Source: Hemicordylus capensis (taxonomy: Eukaryota; Chordata; Lepidosauria; Squamata; Cordylidae). From it: 64,000 nucleotides of DNA. The stretch is from assembly GCF_027244095.1 (NCBI RefSeq), contig NC_069659.1, positions 335,834,750-335,898,749 of the forward strand, written 5' to 3'. The notes under the pieces were generated by a model. That model did not search any database, was not told the origin of the DNA, and saw only the letters and a program-made list of their open reading frames with translations. Within the stretch, counting starts at the first letter, position 1. Every line of letters begins with the position of its first letter. This document shows positions 20,817 to 31,697 of the stretch, piece by piece. Both the position numbers and the translations under genes were made by a program.

Positions 20817-20890
20817 CCCAGGGAGGCAGGGACGCAGATCCCCAACGTTCCAAAGCCACGGCCACTCACTTAGCCTTTTATTATATAGGA

Positions 20891-21500
20891 TGCAAGATTA
20901 CAGCCTCCCACAGGGCAAAGTTACATGCAATGGCTGTGTCATGTGTAGCTTGGCCCGGCCCTCCCCTCCCTGAAGTGGTAGATCTATGTCTCTGGGCTTG
21001 TGACTAAATGCTCTTCCATACAAGAAATTGCCTCTGTACAGAAAACAGGATGTCCGGGAGAAGGTTAAGCTAAGCTAGAGTTTTTCTCACCGACATGCTA
21101 ATTTTTTCTTTGTGCAGGAAATTCTTTTTTACTGCCTCACTTGAAATGGGGCATTTCAGACACACCCTTCTCATGATCATCACTCTTGTGAGGATTGGCC
21201 CTTTTTCAATGTGGAAGAACTCTCATTATCACTCTGACATGTGCCCTGGTGTATGTGTCCCTCTCTCCCCTATCCAGTATCACCTTGTGAGATCTCTTCT
21301 GCGTTTCCTGAGATGCACACTCTGCTGAATGAAAAAAACCACCACTTCTCTCATTCACAGCCCTCTTTCCCTTGTTGCATATACTTTCATTTCCTGTAAG
21401 AAGAAATTCCTCTTTCCCACTTCATCATAGATGAGTATTCTCCTAACTCAAGATCACATCCTTCTACTTTGTGTTAATTAGGGCATTTCTATAGTTTGGT
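20891..21500. other. No feature recognised
   Basis: No gene, RNA or repeat that I can name. Confidence 0.45.
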
Positions 21501-21504
21501 AGTC

Positions 21505-21742
21505 ACCTTAAGTGGTGCTTTGGGGAAATGCTTGACTAACAAGCAGGAGGTTGCCGGTTCGAATCCCTGCTGGTACTATATTGGGCAGCAGCTATATAGG
21601 AAGATGCTGAGAGGTATCATCTCAGACTGTGCCAGAGGAGGCAATGGTAAACCCCTTCTGCATTCTACCAAAGAAAACCACAGGGCTCTGTGGGCGCCAG
21701 GAGTCGAAATCAACTTGATGGCACACTTTGCCTTTCGTTTGG
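21505..21742 (+). mobile_element. Sauria-type SINE
   Basis: Box B GGTTCGAATCCC; body GGAAGATGCTGAGAGGTATC ATCTC and GGAGGCAATGGTAAACCCC; Bov-B-like tail CGCCAGGAGTCGAAATCAAC TTGATGGCAC. Better preserved than the 13.2-kb copy. Confidence 0.8.
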
Positions 21743-21744
21743 TA

Positions 21745-23085
21745 GCTGGCAATCTCATGCCTGTGTCTTTGGCTGTGTGTTCATGCCAAGGTTGAGGCCA
21801 GATTCTGGGCAACCTGGGGGCAAAGTCCTCTGCTGGGCACTCCATGACACTGGGGAGAGGGTGTCCCCACATGGCACATGAGCTAAGTCCTCCCCCTGGT
21901 GCTGCCCAGTTTCACCAGCATTGCTGCTGAAAGGCGTGCTGCTGCTCACCATCGCCTGGTAAGACAGGGTCCAGTGGGGAGGCTGGCTTTCCAAGCAGCG
22001 GCATTTTAGGGGTTGTCCAGTGGGCCCTTGGATCCATGACTGACCTGGTTGACCCTTGGCAGTATGCCTGTCTGGTTCATAATATATACTCATAATTATT
22101 TGTAGGGGTTTTGTTTTGTTATATTTGAATAAGTGTTGAATAGGTAGTGAAAGTTTGTATTAAGGAGTACAGTGTGGAAAATCTGCTAGCAAGTTGTATG
22201 TGCTCCTGGAAATCTGACGTGCTCTTTGAAAAGTGAAATATTTTCTTATCGTATTATTACAAAAATTCAACACCATGCTAATACCACCATAAAAATCACA
22301 AGACAAAACTACTGGAAAATGCAGTGGTCTATGTGATGAAGAAAATTACTCTAGTCTTGTCCTTTCAATTTCAATGGGATTACTTTGAGTAATTTCCCTC
22401 ATGCCAGCCCATAAAGAAAGACCAAACTTCTACTGTGCTATTAAGAGGAGGACTTACACAATCATTGTTAATGAACGTAAGTCTCAATCAGCAAGCTATG
22501 TAGATCTGATCCATCCATATTGTGTTTTTTCTGCATACATTCAATATAGGACCACGCATCTTTAAAAGCATGTATTTTCCTTCCTTAGACTTCTCTTAAA
22601 TGAATGTATCCTGGTTTTTTTGGCCATCACAATTATCTTCCAGCTTTTAGATTACAAATGTTTTACATCAGGGGATTGCCTGTTTGCTATTTACTACTTT
22701 TAAAATTTTTATGGCCATCAATAAATCCAAAACAATCCCATGATTCTTCATAGGCACAACATTTATAAAATATATTTCTAGTTCTAGTTAAGGGGAACTA
22801 ATCTGTGTTAAGCAATAATAAGAACTGTGTCCTTAGTAAACAATAATGCACAGTTGCCTTTCCCAGCACTCTTATCATGGAACCCCGACAGTCCTACAAA
22901 ACGCATTAATGTGAACTGTGGTAATTGTTGAGTTTCCCTCACTCTTGTTTCTACACCTAGAGCCCTGTAACACTGTTGAGGCATTGCTTTCCCATAATTA
23001 ACTGGATTTGGAATCATAATGGAAGTTCCACACCACTTAATATTGCACAGGTTTTATCCAGCAATGCCATTTCCCCATCACAAAG
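21745..23085. other. No feature recognised
   Basis: 21,745-22,080 is moderately GC-rich; 22,080-23,085 is AT-rich. I see no gene or repeat family in either. Confidence 0.45.
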
Positions 23086-23087
23086 CT

Positions 23088-23478
23088 CTTTCTGGAATCT
23101 TTACTCCCAAGCAAGTTTCATTCAGCAAAGATCCTTTTCCATAGTAATTAAGCTTTCTGTTTGCAGCTCTTGCCTGTTTCATTGCTTCCTGGGCATTTTT
23201 CACACAGCAAGACTTACCACGAGTTTACTGTGAGTTTGAAGTTGCCCCAAAAAACCAACGCAGAAAGTGGATTTTTTTTTAACCCTGGATATAAATCTGG
23301 CTACAGTCTAACGTGCAACGAGAAACCCAAATCATGTGTGAAGTGCTCCCTGATAGCTTGCAGAGACTTCGGGGTAAATCTGGCCACAAAGCCTTTTCTG
23401 GAATCACAAGAAAGTTTCATTCAGCAAAGATCCTTTTCAATAGTAATTAAGCTTTCTGTTTTCTGCTCTTATGATGAT
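23088..23478 (+). repeat. ~80-bp direct repeat flanking a MITE-like insert
   Basis: CATTCAGCAAAGATCCTTTT + C(C/A)ATAGTAATTAAGCTTTC occurs at 23,117-23,160 and 23,418-23,460, with weaker similarity on either side. Between them, 23,193-23,385 (GGCATTTTTCACACAGC ... GGGGTAAATCTGGCC) matches the minus strand of 59,165-59,372. Confidence 0.7.
23193..23385 (+). mobile_element. Unclassified ~200-bp interspersed repeat
   Basis: Begins CATTTTTCACACAGCAAGAC and ends CTTCGGGGTAAATCTGGCCA. The same sequence occurs inverted at 59,165-59,372 with unrelated flanks, showing it is mobile. Non-coding. Confidence 0.6.
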
Positions 23479-23719
23479 CCTTCAATTGTCCCAGTGTCAG
23501 TCTCTGTTTCTGCAGTATGGAGACTTCACTTACTAGCTTCCAAGCATTATTTTTTCCGTTAAATTTTTTAATAGTGAAAGTACTACTGTGGTATATAATA
23601 TGTCATGAAAGCCCCCTCGCCCAGGAACAGCAATTGACACTGGGGCAATTAAGAGGGGCTAAGAAACAATAAATTCTTAAAAAGTAGAAAAACAGGATCA
23701 GAAATACTGAAAAAATGTC

Positions 23720-23962
23720 CTATTATAATATGATGATGATGATGAATATTTATATACCACTTTTTAATAAAAGGTTCTCAAAATAAAAAGGAATTAAGAT
23801 GGTTCCCTGTCTCAAAAGGGCTCCCAGTCTAAAAGGAAACACAAGGTAGACACCAGCAGTGGCAACAGCAAAAATGCTGTGCTGAGGATGGACGGGGACA
23901 GTGGCTCTCCTCACCCTCATCCCACTAGATATAAGAGAGTCACCAATTCAAACAGTGTCTCT
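23720..23962 (-). mobile_element. LINE 3' tail repeat, minus strand
   Basis: AAGATGGTTCCCTGTCTCAA, AAAAGGAAACACAAGGTAGA, CACCAGCAGTGGCAACAGC and GTGGCTCTCCTCACCCTC correspond to the UTR at 17,290-17,450. 5' to it is a (GAT)n-like run TGATGATGATGATG (23,733). Confidence 0.6.
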
Positions 23963-24007
23963 TTGCCCAGTTAGCGAGGTAAAGGGTTCTTGCATAAAAC
24001 CATTTAA

Positions 24008-24362
24008 TGAGGCGGTTCTCACGATCAGTGGGAGCCACCTGGGGAGGGTTAGCGAGGAGAGTGGTCTTAGCCCGCTCTCCCCGCACACGATCAGGCAGTC
24101 TACTCTGGGCGGCCGCCCACACGACTGCCGGCTCCGTTACAGAGCCAGTGGGGGCTGGGAGGATCGGGGGCCGCACAGCCCCCAGAAGCTCTAGCATGCC
24201 CTGCTCTCGCTCCGCACACCTGGTTTTAGGGCAGGGGTCGTTTAGCGGGTTACCCGATGAAGAACCACCGGGCTCGCAGCCAAGCCCAGTGGTTCTCACG
24301 AAGGGAGAAAATCGAGCTAGCCTCTGCTAGCCCGGTTTTCTCCCATTGTGTGAATAGCCTCA
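24008..24362. mobile_element. GC-rich foldback MITE (~355 bp)
   Basis: Outer ends GAGGCGGTTCTCACGATC and TTGTGTGAATAGCCTC are imperfect inverted repeats. Inside, GAGAGTGGTCTTAGCCC faces GCGGGGAGAGC-type sequence, and GAGCTAGCCTCTGCTAGCCC is a small hairpin. Best preserved of the three copies. Confidence 0.7.
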
Positions 24363-24429
24363 ATGAGTTTCACTTAACATGACATGTCTCACAATAAAGT
24401 CGGATTAATACATTTGTCTATCAATCTGT

Positions 24430-25240
24430 CTGTAATCACCATTGGACCGCATTGTGATACATTGTGATTCTGTGCCCAGACTTAAATACCCAATATAGCC
24501 AGATTAACATCTGTCTGTGAAGGGCCAGAGGACACACTGAGATGCCCCCCCCGCTAAATTGCAGCCCCCCACCCCTTTGTCTGTCTTTAGCTGCATAAAA
24601 CTCAACTGAGTTTCAGAACGACCATGGGATTACATTGAGATTGCTGTTTACCAGCAAATTGCACACAGGCTTTGCTGTCTGCTGTGTCCGTGAGTATCTT
24701 GCAACTGAACATAGCAAAACATTGAGAGGACCCACTGGTCAATTGACTTTATGAAACAGCTACCAGTCACAGATGCACACACTGAACCTCCAAAAACAAA
24801 ACCCTCCACAAACAAAACCCAGCCATGTTGGTCTGGGCACAGAATTGGAACCCACTGCAATGTGTTTTACTGTGAATTATGTAGGGCACAGAATCGCAAT
24901 CTCTCTCAATGCCATTTCTTCTCCTGGCCAGTCCAAAACAGAAGGGTGAATCTGGCTTTATTGTGAAGTGTATGGATGCAGAACCACAGTCCATTTCAGT
25001 GTATTTCTGTGGCCATTTGGATAATCACAGTCTGTTCCAATGCCTTTCAATTGCCATTTGGAACGGCAATACTTTTTTTTTGTTCATTTGGGAATGGTTC
25101 TTAAAACTACTGTGTGAGTAGCCAGTTCTCCTGGATCTAATGCACTCCACTTCAGTCAGTGGCCATTTGGAAACGTGATGCATTCTTATGTCCATTTGGA
25201 AGGAACTAATGCATTCCAATGGCCATTTGGAACATTTTAG
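24430..25240 (+). repeat. Degenerate tandem-like repeat region
   Basis: The motif 'GGCCATTTGGAA' or close variants recurs at about 25,012, 25,054, 25,161, 25,192 and 25,220, often preceded by ATGCATTCC/ATGCACTCC. Further left, ACATTGTGATTCTGTGCCCA and GGCACAGAATCGCAATCTC suggest older related units. No protein or known family. Confidence 0.5.
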
Positions 25241-25554
25241 TATGTTTAGCTGAAATTGTGTAAAAGCAACATGTGCCTTCAGACTAAGAATCTTCTGAGG
25301 TGGAGGGCCTTTCTTGGACTACCAAAAAGCCAGCTGAGTCTAATCCCCAGCTGCTTTCCCCAGTCAGATGAGGAGATGGGATTGAGAGAGGAGGTCGCAG
25401 AAGCTCTAGCAAATGGAGGTTCTGGAATGGAGAGGGTTGGTTATCATCACTTGCTGAAAGTGGGTGCTGGGGTGAGGAAGTGCTTGTAAATAAAGTGGGA
25501 GAGAGAGAGAGCTATTTGTACTTTAATAGCCGAACAAAGAAAGAACAAAATTTC

Positions 25555-25824
25555 AGCTGGTTCAATATGCAGCGACAAGACCTTTTATTAGACCTGCTGA
25601 GATTAGAGCTGCTCCATCCCTGCTAGCTTTTAGGAAACAACTGAAGGCACGTCTCTTCAGCCAAGCTTTTCTAGTTAGTTGGTGTTTTTGATGGATATTT
25701 TAATCTGGTTTTTAAATATGTTTTAACTATTAAATTCTTGGTTTGTTTTATGCGGTAAAACATAAAGACTAGAGACTTGGGTAGTGGGCAGTATACAAAA
25801 TAAATAAATAAATAAATAAATAAA
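25555..25824 (+). mobile_element. L2-type LINE 3' end, plus strand
   Basis: The decayed coding end includes CTTTTAGGAAACAACTGAAG + GCACGTCTCTTCAGCCAAGC (AFRKQLKARLFSQAF in L2), followed by 3' UTR and AGTATACAAAATAAA then (TAAA)n. Confidence 0.7.
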
Positions 25825-25894
25825 ATAATCACAGACAGATTTTTGGAACATGTTATTCCAACTGCATTGGCTGTTTATTTGTGTTTTGAATGCC

Positions 25895-26010
25895 ATTCAT
25901 TGTTTAATTTTTTAAAATTATTATTTCTAGGCCACTTTTTGATAAGGCTCCAAAGTGGCATATAATGTAAAACCAAAATAAAGCACAATAAAAAAATAAG
26001 TTGACAATAA
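25895..26010 (-). mobile_element. LINE 3' tail fragment, minus strand
   Basis: GGCCACTTTTTGATAAGGCT then CCAAAGTGGCATATAATGTA resembles an inverted LINE tail followed by UTR. Very degraded. Confidence 0.4.
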
Positions 26011-26046
26011 TATTATAGTATAAAACAGAGATCAAATCATAGTCCA

Positions 26047-26195
26047 GAGCAGGGTCTCAAACTGTGGCCCTTCTGCAGGTGCTGAACTACAACTCCCATT
26101 ATCCCAAGTCACTGTGGCCAGGAGCCAGAGATGATAGGGGCCTTTCGACCAACAACTGCAGGAGGGCTGCATTTTGAGACCCCTGATCCAGAGCA
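26047..26195. mobile_element. hAT-like palindromic MITE
   Basis: CAGGGTCTCAAACTGTGGCC faces GGGCTGCATTTTGAGACCCCTG; ACTACAACTCCCATTATCC lies inside. Same family as 5,340-5,928. Confidence 0.7.
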
Positions 26196-26199
26196 ATCA

Positions 26200-27105
26200 C
26201 TTCTAAAACCCTACACAGCTTGGAACTTGGATACCTTAAGAATAATCTCCTTCTGCCTGCCCATTGTGGTCTATTGGGGAGGCCCTTTGGCATGACCAAC
26301 ACCATCAGAAGTGGACATTATTTATCTATTTACTTACTTACTTAAGGGAGCACAGCACTGCTCCCAACAATACTTGAATAGCAAGGGCAATTTAAAACCA
26401 GGGTGAGGGAAGAAGAGAGCGAGAGCTGGCAGTCAGTGGGAAGAAGAAGAAAGGTGGATTCAGAAGGCAGCTGCTACCTCTCTCTCCCCCTGCCCTCACC
26501 TGGCTTTGGCTTTAACCCTGGAACTACTGGGATCTTGCCTCAGGTGTTTTCAAGCCAGTCTCTGAAGGGATGCTCAGCTCTCTCAAAATGTCACCAACCA
26601 AATTGCTCCGATGAGCCTGAAATAAAAAGGAGTACGTACTATAGAGCAGGTGCTACAGAGTCTTGGTTCAAAATGCTGAGCCCACTCTCCTCTTTTTGCT
26701 TCCCCCCCCCACCCCTACACTGCTGCCTTCCCCTACCCCCAATCCCCCAGAGCCTCAGGGCAGCCAGCAACATGGCTGAAGACTGTTCCAGTCGGCAGGA
26801 AAGGTAGGGTAGACTCCCCACTCCCACCCCGTTTGTATAAATTCTCTCCTTTCTCAGTCCCGGTTGTTTCAGGAAAGTTTTCTAACAACCAAAAAACTTC
26901 TTCACATCATTCCTCAGACTAGCTTTGCATTTCAGGAGAGAGATTCAGCTAAAGAGGAGCCAGAGCTATGTTTGAAGTGCAGAGAGTCAAAGCAGCAGAG
27001 AGATAATCTGCCTAGCTGAAAGAGGCAGAGTTGCACCTCCTTATTTACTTGGGGTTTTTAATCACTTGGATATTTCCTCGCTCCTGTCCCCCTCCCCCTC
27101 ACAGC
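26200..27105. other. No feature recognised
   Basis: A 134-codon plus-strand frame (26,403-26,807) is Ser/Pro-rich and low in complexity, with no recognisable domain. Tetranucleotide (TTAC)n near 26,330. Confidence 0.45.
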
Positions 27106-27107
27106 TT

Positions 27108-27409
27108 GCTCATAGGAACATAGGAAGCTGCCATATACTGAGTCAGACCATTGGTTCATCTAGCTCAGTATTGTCTACACAGACTGGCAGCGGCTTCTCT
27201 AAGGTTGCAGGCAGGAATCTCTCTCAGCCGTATCTTGGGAAAGCCAGGGAGGGAACTTGGAACCTAGATGCTCTTCTCAGAGCGGCTCCATCCCCTAAAG
27301 GGAATATCTTACAGTGCTCACATGTCTCCCATTCAAAGGCAAACCAGGGCAGACCCTGCTCAGCTAAGGAGACAAGTCATGCTTGCTACCACAAGACCAG
27401 TTCTCCTCT
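27108..27409 (-). mobile_element. 5S rRNA-derived SINE, minus strand
   Basis: On the minus strand: GAGAGGAGAACTGGTCTTG, then CTTAGCTGAGCAGGGTCTGC and CCTGGTTTGCCTTTGAATGG GAGAC (5S control region), then the body, ending ACTCAGTATATGGCAGCTTC. Copies at 4,988-5,305 and 55,205-55,512. Confidence 0.82.
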
Positions 27410-27539
27410 CTGTTGCTCACTTGCCCTTAACTTGTGGGGCAAGAGTGGAGAGATGATGGCTTGAAATATGTAGGCATCAGGCATGGCCCTCCCCGTCCTC
27501 TTCCCCTTCCCCTTGGTGCAATTCCAGCAGGCATGTTTA

Positions 27540-27775
27540 CTTGGAAGAAAGCCCTGTCATCACTCATTTAGATCCTGCTCTTCCTCCAAGGAGTCCAGAG
27601 CAGATGCATGGTTATCTTTATTCTCACATAACCCTGTGAGGTAGGTAACACTGAGAGATACGTGGCTGGCCCGGAGTCACCCAGTGAGTTTCATATCTGA
27701 ATGGGGATTTGAACTTGGGTTTTCCCAGCCCTACTTCAGTACCCTGACCACTACACCATCTTGGCTCTCTAAGTG
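27540..27775 (-). mobile_element. MIR-like CORE-SINE, minus strand
   Basis: The minus strand reads AGTGGTCAGGGTACTGAAGT then AAGTTCAAATCCCCATTCAG (box B), ACTCACTGGGTGACTCCGGG (CORE domain), CCTCACAGGGTTATGTGAG, and an L2-like tail CTCCTTGGAGGAAGAGCAGG. MIR elements are thought to be mobilised by L2. Confidence 0.75.
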
Positions 27776-27779
27776 GCAA

Positions 27780-28840
27780 ATTTAACACTGCTCACACTCT
27801 TCAATTCACTCTTTGACATCTTCAATTCCATATGTTCTGTCTATTTATTTAATTGCAGGGGGTAATTATCGTTAAACTTCTTAAGAAATTTTTTTAAGGG
27901 TATGGCAGAACGGTTCCTACCTACATATTTATTTGTAGGCTTACTAGATTTGTTCTGATAGGTTTGAGATGGCTCTTAGAAGTTTGTATGCACTTGTGTA
28001 AATAGTCCTTGCAAAGTCTCAAAGTGGTTTACATAGCAAGAGGTGTAAGAAAATGATTTTCTGCTTCAGAGGAGTTAACAGTCTTAAAACAAGCTCACTC
28101 ACATACACTATTTACACAGTATGCCATCAGTCAGTATGATTCTGTAATCATAAGAAACGTTAAGGAGGCCCCTCTCACGCTGATTCCCTCCCAGCCCTGC
28201 ACCCCCACAACCCCAGGAACAGCCCTGCAAGTGTCCAGAAAAATTGGCTCCAACATTTTGGGCTGGCTCCCAAGAAAAATCATCAAGGCCTCGGCCTACA
28301 GCATAAAATAGGCGCACAGATTAAAATCGTTGGAGATGGGGTTCCAGTGCATCGACCTTTTGCCCCAACTATCCTAATGACCACTAAGGGCATTGGGAGT
28401 AGAGACAGTGAGTAAGGGTCTCTCTATCTGTCCTTACTCTATGACCCCTGATCTGACTCTTCAGCACTTCCTGTGCTGAGTCACAGTGCTTCCTTTCCTC
28501 TTAGAGAGTAGATGGAAACATCTCTCTCCCTCTCCCTCACCTATTCATTATGTAGTCCTTTAGGATTAGGTCTTTCCTATCCAGGTGTACTTAACCAATG
28601 AATACTTAGTATTTAGTTCTGCAAGAATCTCCATGTGTTTTCACAAAATAGCTGCAAAAACTAAACCATCCTCTGCTACCTACTCTGTAACTGGAGTGTG
28701 TGCTCTCTTCCTAGTGCTCTGCTGTTTACCTACTGGGGGTAAAATTAACAACCTCCAACAGAAATAATACTTCAGTCCAAAACACACAACAATAAAACGT
28801 AACTAACAGGTCAGATGGAAGGAGAGGGAAAAGACCTATG
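27780..28840. other. Mostly unrecognised; one LINE tail at 28,000-28,085
   Basis: TCTCAAAGTGGTTTACATAG at 28,017 resembles the inverted LINE 3' tail. Elsewhere no gene or repeat that I recognise. Confidence 0.4.
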
Positions 28841-28844
28841 AAAT

Positions 28845-29092
28845 GAAAAAGGTATTCAGAAGGCTATTAAGGAGAGGACAAGAGGAATCTCCTGGGGCAG
28901 AGAATTCCGTATTCTGGGTATTGCCACAGGAAAAGTCCATCTTCAGCAAAGAGGCTCCTTTTAAAGTGGCAATTCTCATATTTGGCAGGGGGAGACAAAC
29001 TGTTCCTGTCCAACCCCAGCACAGCACCCCTCCAGTGGTCGCTGATGACATTGTGTACCTTTTTTGGTGTGTGTTTCTTTTTAGAAGAATCT
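28845..29092 (-). mobile_element. Old L2 C-terminal fragment, minus strand
   Basis: TCTCCTGGGGCAGAGAATTC and CAGGGGGAGACAAACTGTTC match the layout of 32,860-33,060 (ATCTCATGGGGCAGGAAGTT ... ATAGGGGGAGACTAAAGC). Fully decayed coding sequence. Confidence 0.5.
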
Positions 29093-29104
29093 AAAGCCCA
29101 TCAG

Positions 29105-29195
29105 GGACAGGGAACCATCTTACTTCTTTTTCAGTGTAAACTGCTTTGAGAATGTTTTTGTTGAAAAGCAATATAATATAGTCAAAAAAACCTGC
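29105..29195 (+). mobile_element. LINE 3' tail fragment, plus strand
   Basis: TGTAAACTGCTTTGAGAATG then TTTTTGTTGAAAAGCAATAT is the same tail as 17,660-17,745. Confidence 0.5.
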
Positions 29196-29275
29196 CAAGC
29201 ATAATTAAGACTATCTCATTTTGGCTCAAGCTTCACAAAGCCGGGAAATTGGAATCTAAGGCTGATGCCTTAACA

Positions 29276-29516
29276 GATGTGCCATGTGATCAGTAATGAT
29301 GATGTGCAATGCCACAAATTCTGTTCGCTGAAAACTTGCCCTCCACGGACCTACACGTTTCCTTTGTCTTTGAGGCCCAACTGATGATGGGGAGGATGGA
29401 GTGCCTGGCACCAACAAAGATGCCCCATGGTGTCCATGTGGGTACATCAAAGGCAAGCTGTAAGCGAGCAGAATTTGTGACATTGCACAATATCATTACT
29501 TTTCACATGGCACATC
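29276..29516. mobile_element. 241-bp MITE with ~65-bp terminal inverted repeats
   Basis: GATGTGCCATGTGATCAGTA + ATGATGATGTGCAATGCCAC at the left is mirrored at the right by GTGACATTGCACAATATCAT + TACTTTTCACATGGCACATC. About 55 of the outer 65 bases pair. The centre (TTGTCTTTGAGGCCCAACTG ...) is not palindromic. No coding capacity; superfamily not determined. Confidence 0.8.
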
Positions 29517-30014
29517 TAAGTACAGCCCTGCTGGATTAGGCCCAAATTTAATGACAGAAATTGTCGAGGGGTAGACTTCTCTGTATCCCCTTTGCAAGTA
29601 GCATATTTAGAATAGAAACAGAGCTGTAAAGCAAAGATTTTATTGAATATCTCTACATCTGAATATCGTGTTTTAGATAGCATGCTTAAATTTCTAGGTA
29701 TCATGGCTCCCTAGTGCTTGGGATTTGTCAACCCCTGCTATAAGCTACCTTTAGTGCTCGATTTGGCATGGGAAGATGGGATAGAAATTTTAAAGTAAAT
29801 AAATAGATCGTAAATGTTAATATGGCATGGGTTTTGCATTCCTGGATTATTTTCACATGAGCTTAGAATGGCTCTTGCTACAATCACTTTGTAATATGAA
29901 TGTAAATTCTCTATTGGCCAGAATGTCTAAGCTCTGCATCAGCAACAATATGAGCTAAAAAGTCACTTAAGCCCAAACACCTAGATGTGTTTGGTTCTCC
30001 CTAGACCACTGAAA

Positions 30015-30340
30015 AGCTACTTTATGGTGAGCTCAGTATCATAGAGGCCTTGTAGGCCATCTAGTCCAGCTTCCTGCTCAGTGAACATAGAGCTGTGTGC
30101 TCTTTTCATTGAGAAGTTTACAGCACACTAATGTTCAGCCAAAATCTATCCTCCTGTAACTTAAGCCCATTGAATCGAGTTGTGCCCTCTCGGAAGCAGA
30201 GAACAAGTCTTTGCCCTCTTCTGTGTGTGATAGCCCTTCAGATGGTTGAAGAGTTTCCCCTCAGTTTTCTCTTCTCTAGTTCCTTCAAGCTTTATTCATA
30301 AGGCTTGTTTTCCAGATCCCTTCTTGTAAAGATCCTGAAA
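30015..30340 (-). mobile_element. CR1-type 3' fragment, minus strand (unit 1)
   Basis: ATCATAGAGGCCTTGTAGGC + CATCTAGTCCAGCTTCCTGC is the inverted CR1-like 3' UTR; further right, decayed coding traces (TCAGATGGTTGAAGAGTTTC). Duplicated at 35,838-36,163. Confidence 0.6.
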
Positions 30341-31697
30341 GATTGTTAATACTGGTGGTTCAGGATGCATTCTGATTCTCCTGGTCTTTATTCTTGTCCA
30401 TGCAGTTTCCTCCTCCTTCACAGTCATCTTCTGCTGTTGTCCTTGCTGCAGTGTTCCTCTGTCCTGCATCTGAACTCCTCCTCCTCTCTAATGATACAAA
30501 ACCCAATTTCAAATCAGCCAGGAACGTCAGTAGGTAGCTAAGCTACCCTTGAGCAAATTACTGTGTAGAAAGCTCATTCCTCCAGTCCTCTTACCTTCTC
30601 TTCCAACAGAGCAATCCACTTACACTTGCTGCACATGAAGGCTAGGATACTTTCAGGAAAGGAAACAAACACAGTGCGTGCAAACTACCACAAAGCCCTC
30701 ACTGCCCATCCTCTTTCCTCTTGTTCATATTCCAATCTCTGCTTCTGTTTGATGGAGTTTCCTTTGCTTCTCCCTTCCTTCCTTATTGCTGGAAAGTTGC
30801 CTGAGATTTTGTGACATGTTGCTGTTTAGGAGATGATTTGGTTCACACCTTTAGGTCCTTGCCTTTCAGCCCACTGGTGGAGAGAGCACGGGTGGCATGA
30901 AGCCCAAGACCTGGAGAGCTTACAGCCTCTTCAGTGGAGGCTGCACTGAGGATATTCAAAAGGGCTGCTACCTCTCCAGACCTCAGCCCACTAAGAGAAA
31001 GAGTGCAGGGTAGTAAGAAGACCCAAGTCCCAATAAGGTTGCGGTGATCTCCGGCCTCTTGATCAGAGGGTGAAGTACTGTCGCTTGACTGACGGTGACT
31101 CTCTAAAGCCTTCTAGTCTTGCCACAAGAAAGCTGGAGTTACCAGGGACAGGTCATGGGAACTACCTGCAAAGCATTTGCTCTGCCCTGGAGTTGCATAA
31201 CTCTTCCCTCAGTGAAATCTTAAGGAATGGGTTTCACAATGTGATAAAAGCCTCCATCTGGAAATGCCTAGAGGAGTTAGGGCAAGTTTGTGCAGTTCTT
31301 GTGCAGTTCTTGTGCAGTTCTTGCAAAGTCCGCAGGTGTGCTGGTTGGGGCCCATAGCCCAAGGACCTTTAAAGAGCTCTCTATAAGCCATAATGGCCAT
31401 ACTTTGTCCCTTGTCTTTAGTCTGCATGTTCTGGGGCAAAATAGGATGAGTTCTAAAAGAAGTATCAGGATTGTAAAAGTGCTGTGTACATCTGTAGTGA
31501 AGCCATTGTCTAAATGAACATTACTGACTGTTTTCACTGTTAAAGTGGAACAAACAGTGGCTTGTCTCTTTGCAATGGGCATTGCTGCAGCAAAGATAAA
31601 CGAGGCTTTAGTTGTATATCTTGTCTCCCATGCGCACACTCCTCGCTTCTTTGGATCCAGACCACAATTTTATGTTCAGTTTTGTTTCTGTTGCAGG

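Larger units (their letters stand above)
19757..20890 (-). mobile_element. Non-autonomous Helitron with both ends intact (1,134 bp)
   Basis: On the minus strand it starts TCCTATATAATAAAAGG (at 20,890), the 5' end of HeliBat-like Helitrons, and ends ...TTAAAAATACTAG (at 19,757). Twelve bases before the terminal CTAG lies a perfect 9-bp hairpin GCCCGTTAT-C-ATAACGGGC (19,770-19,788). The base before the 5' TC is A and the base after CTAG is T, matching Helitron insertion between A and T without target duplication. No RepHel frame is present, so it depended on a partner. The interior is very GC-rich except for a (TC)n run, and carries a ~340-bp palindrome and a 92-bp tandem repeat. Confidence 0.88.

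Noticed and set aside
20080-20865. 261-codon minus-strand open frame
   Set aside because: It lies wholly inside the Helitron and crosses its palindrome and tandem repeat; composition-driven.
26403-26807. 134-codon plus-strand open frame
   Set aside because: Ser/Pro-rich, no domain, no splice or start context that supports it.
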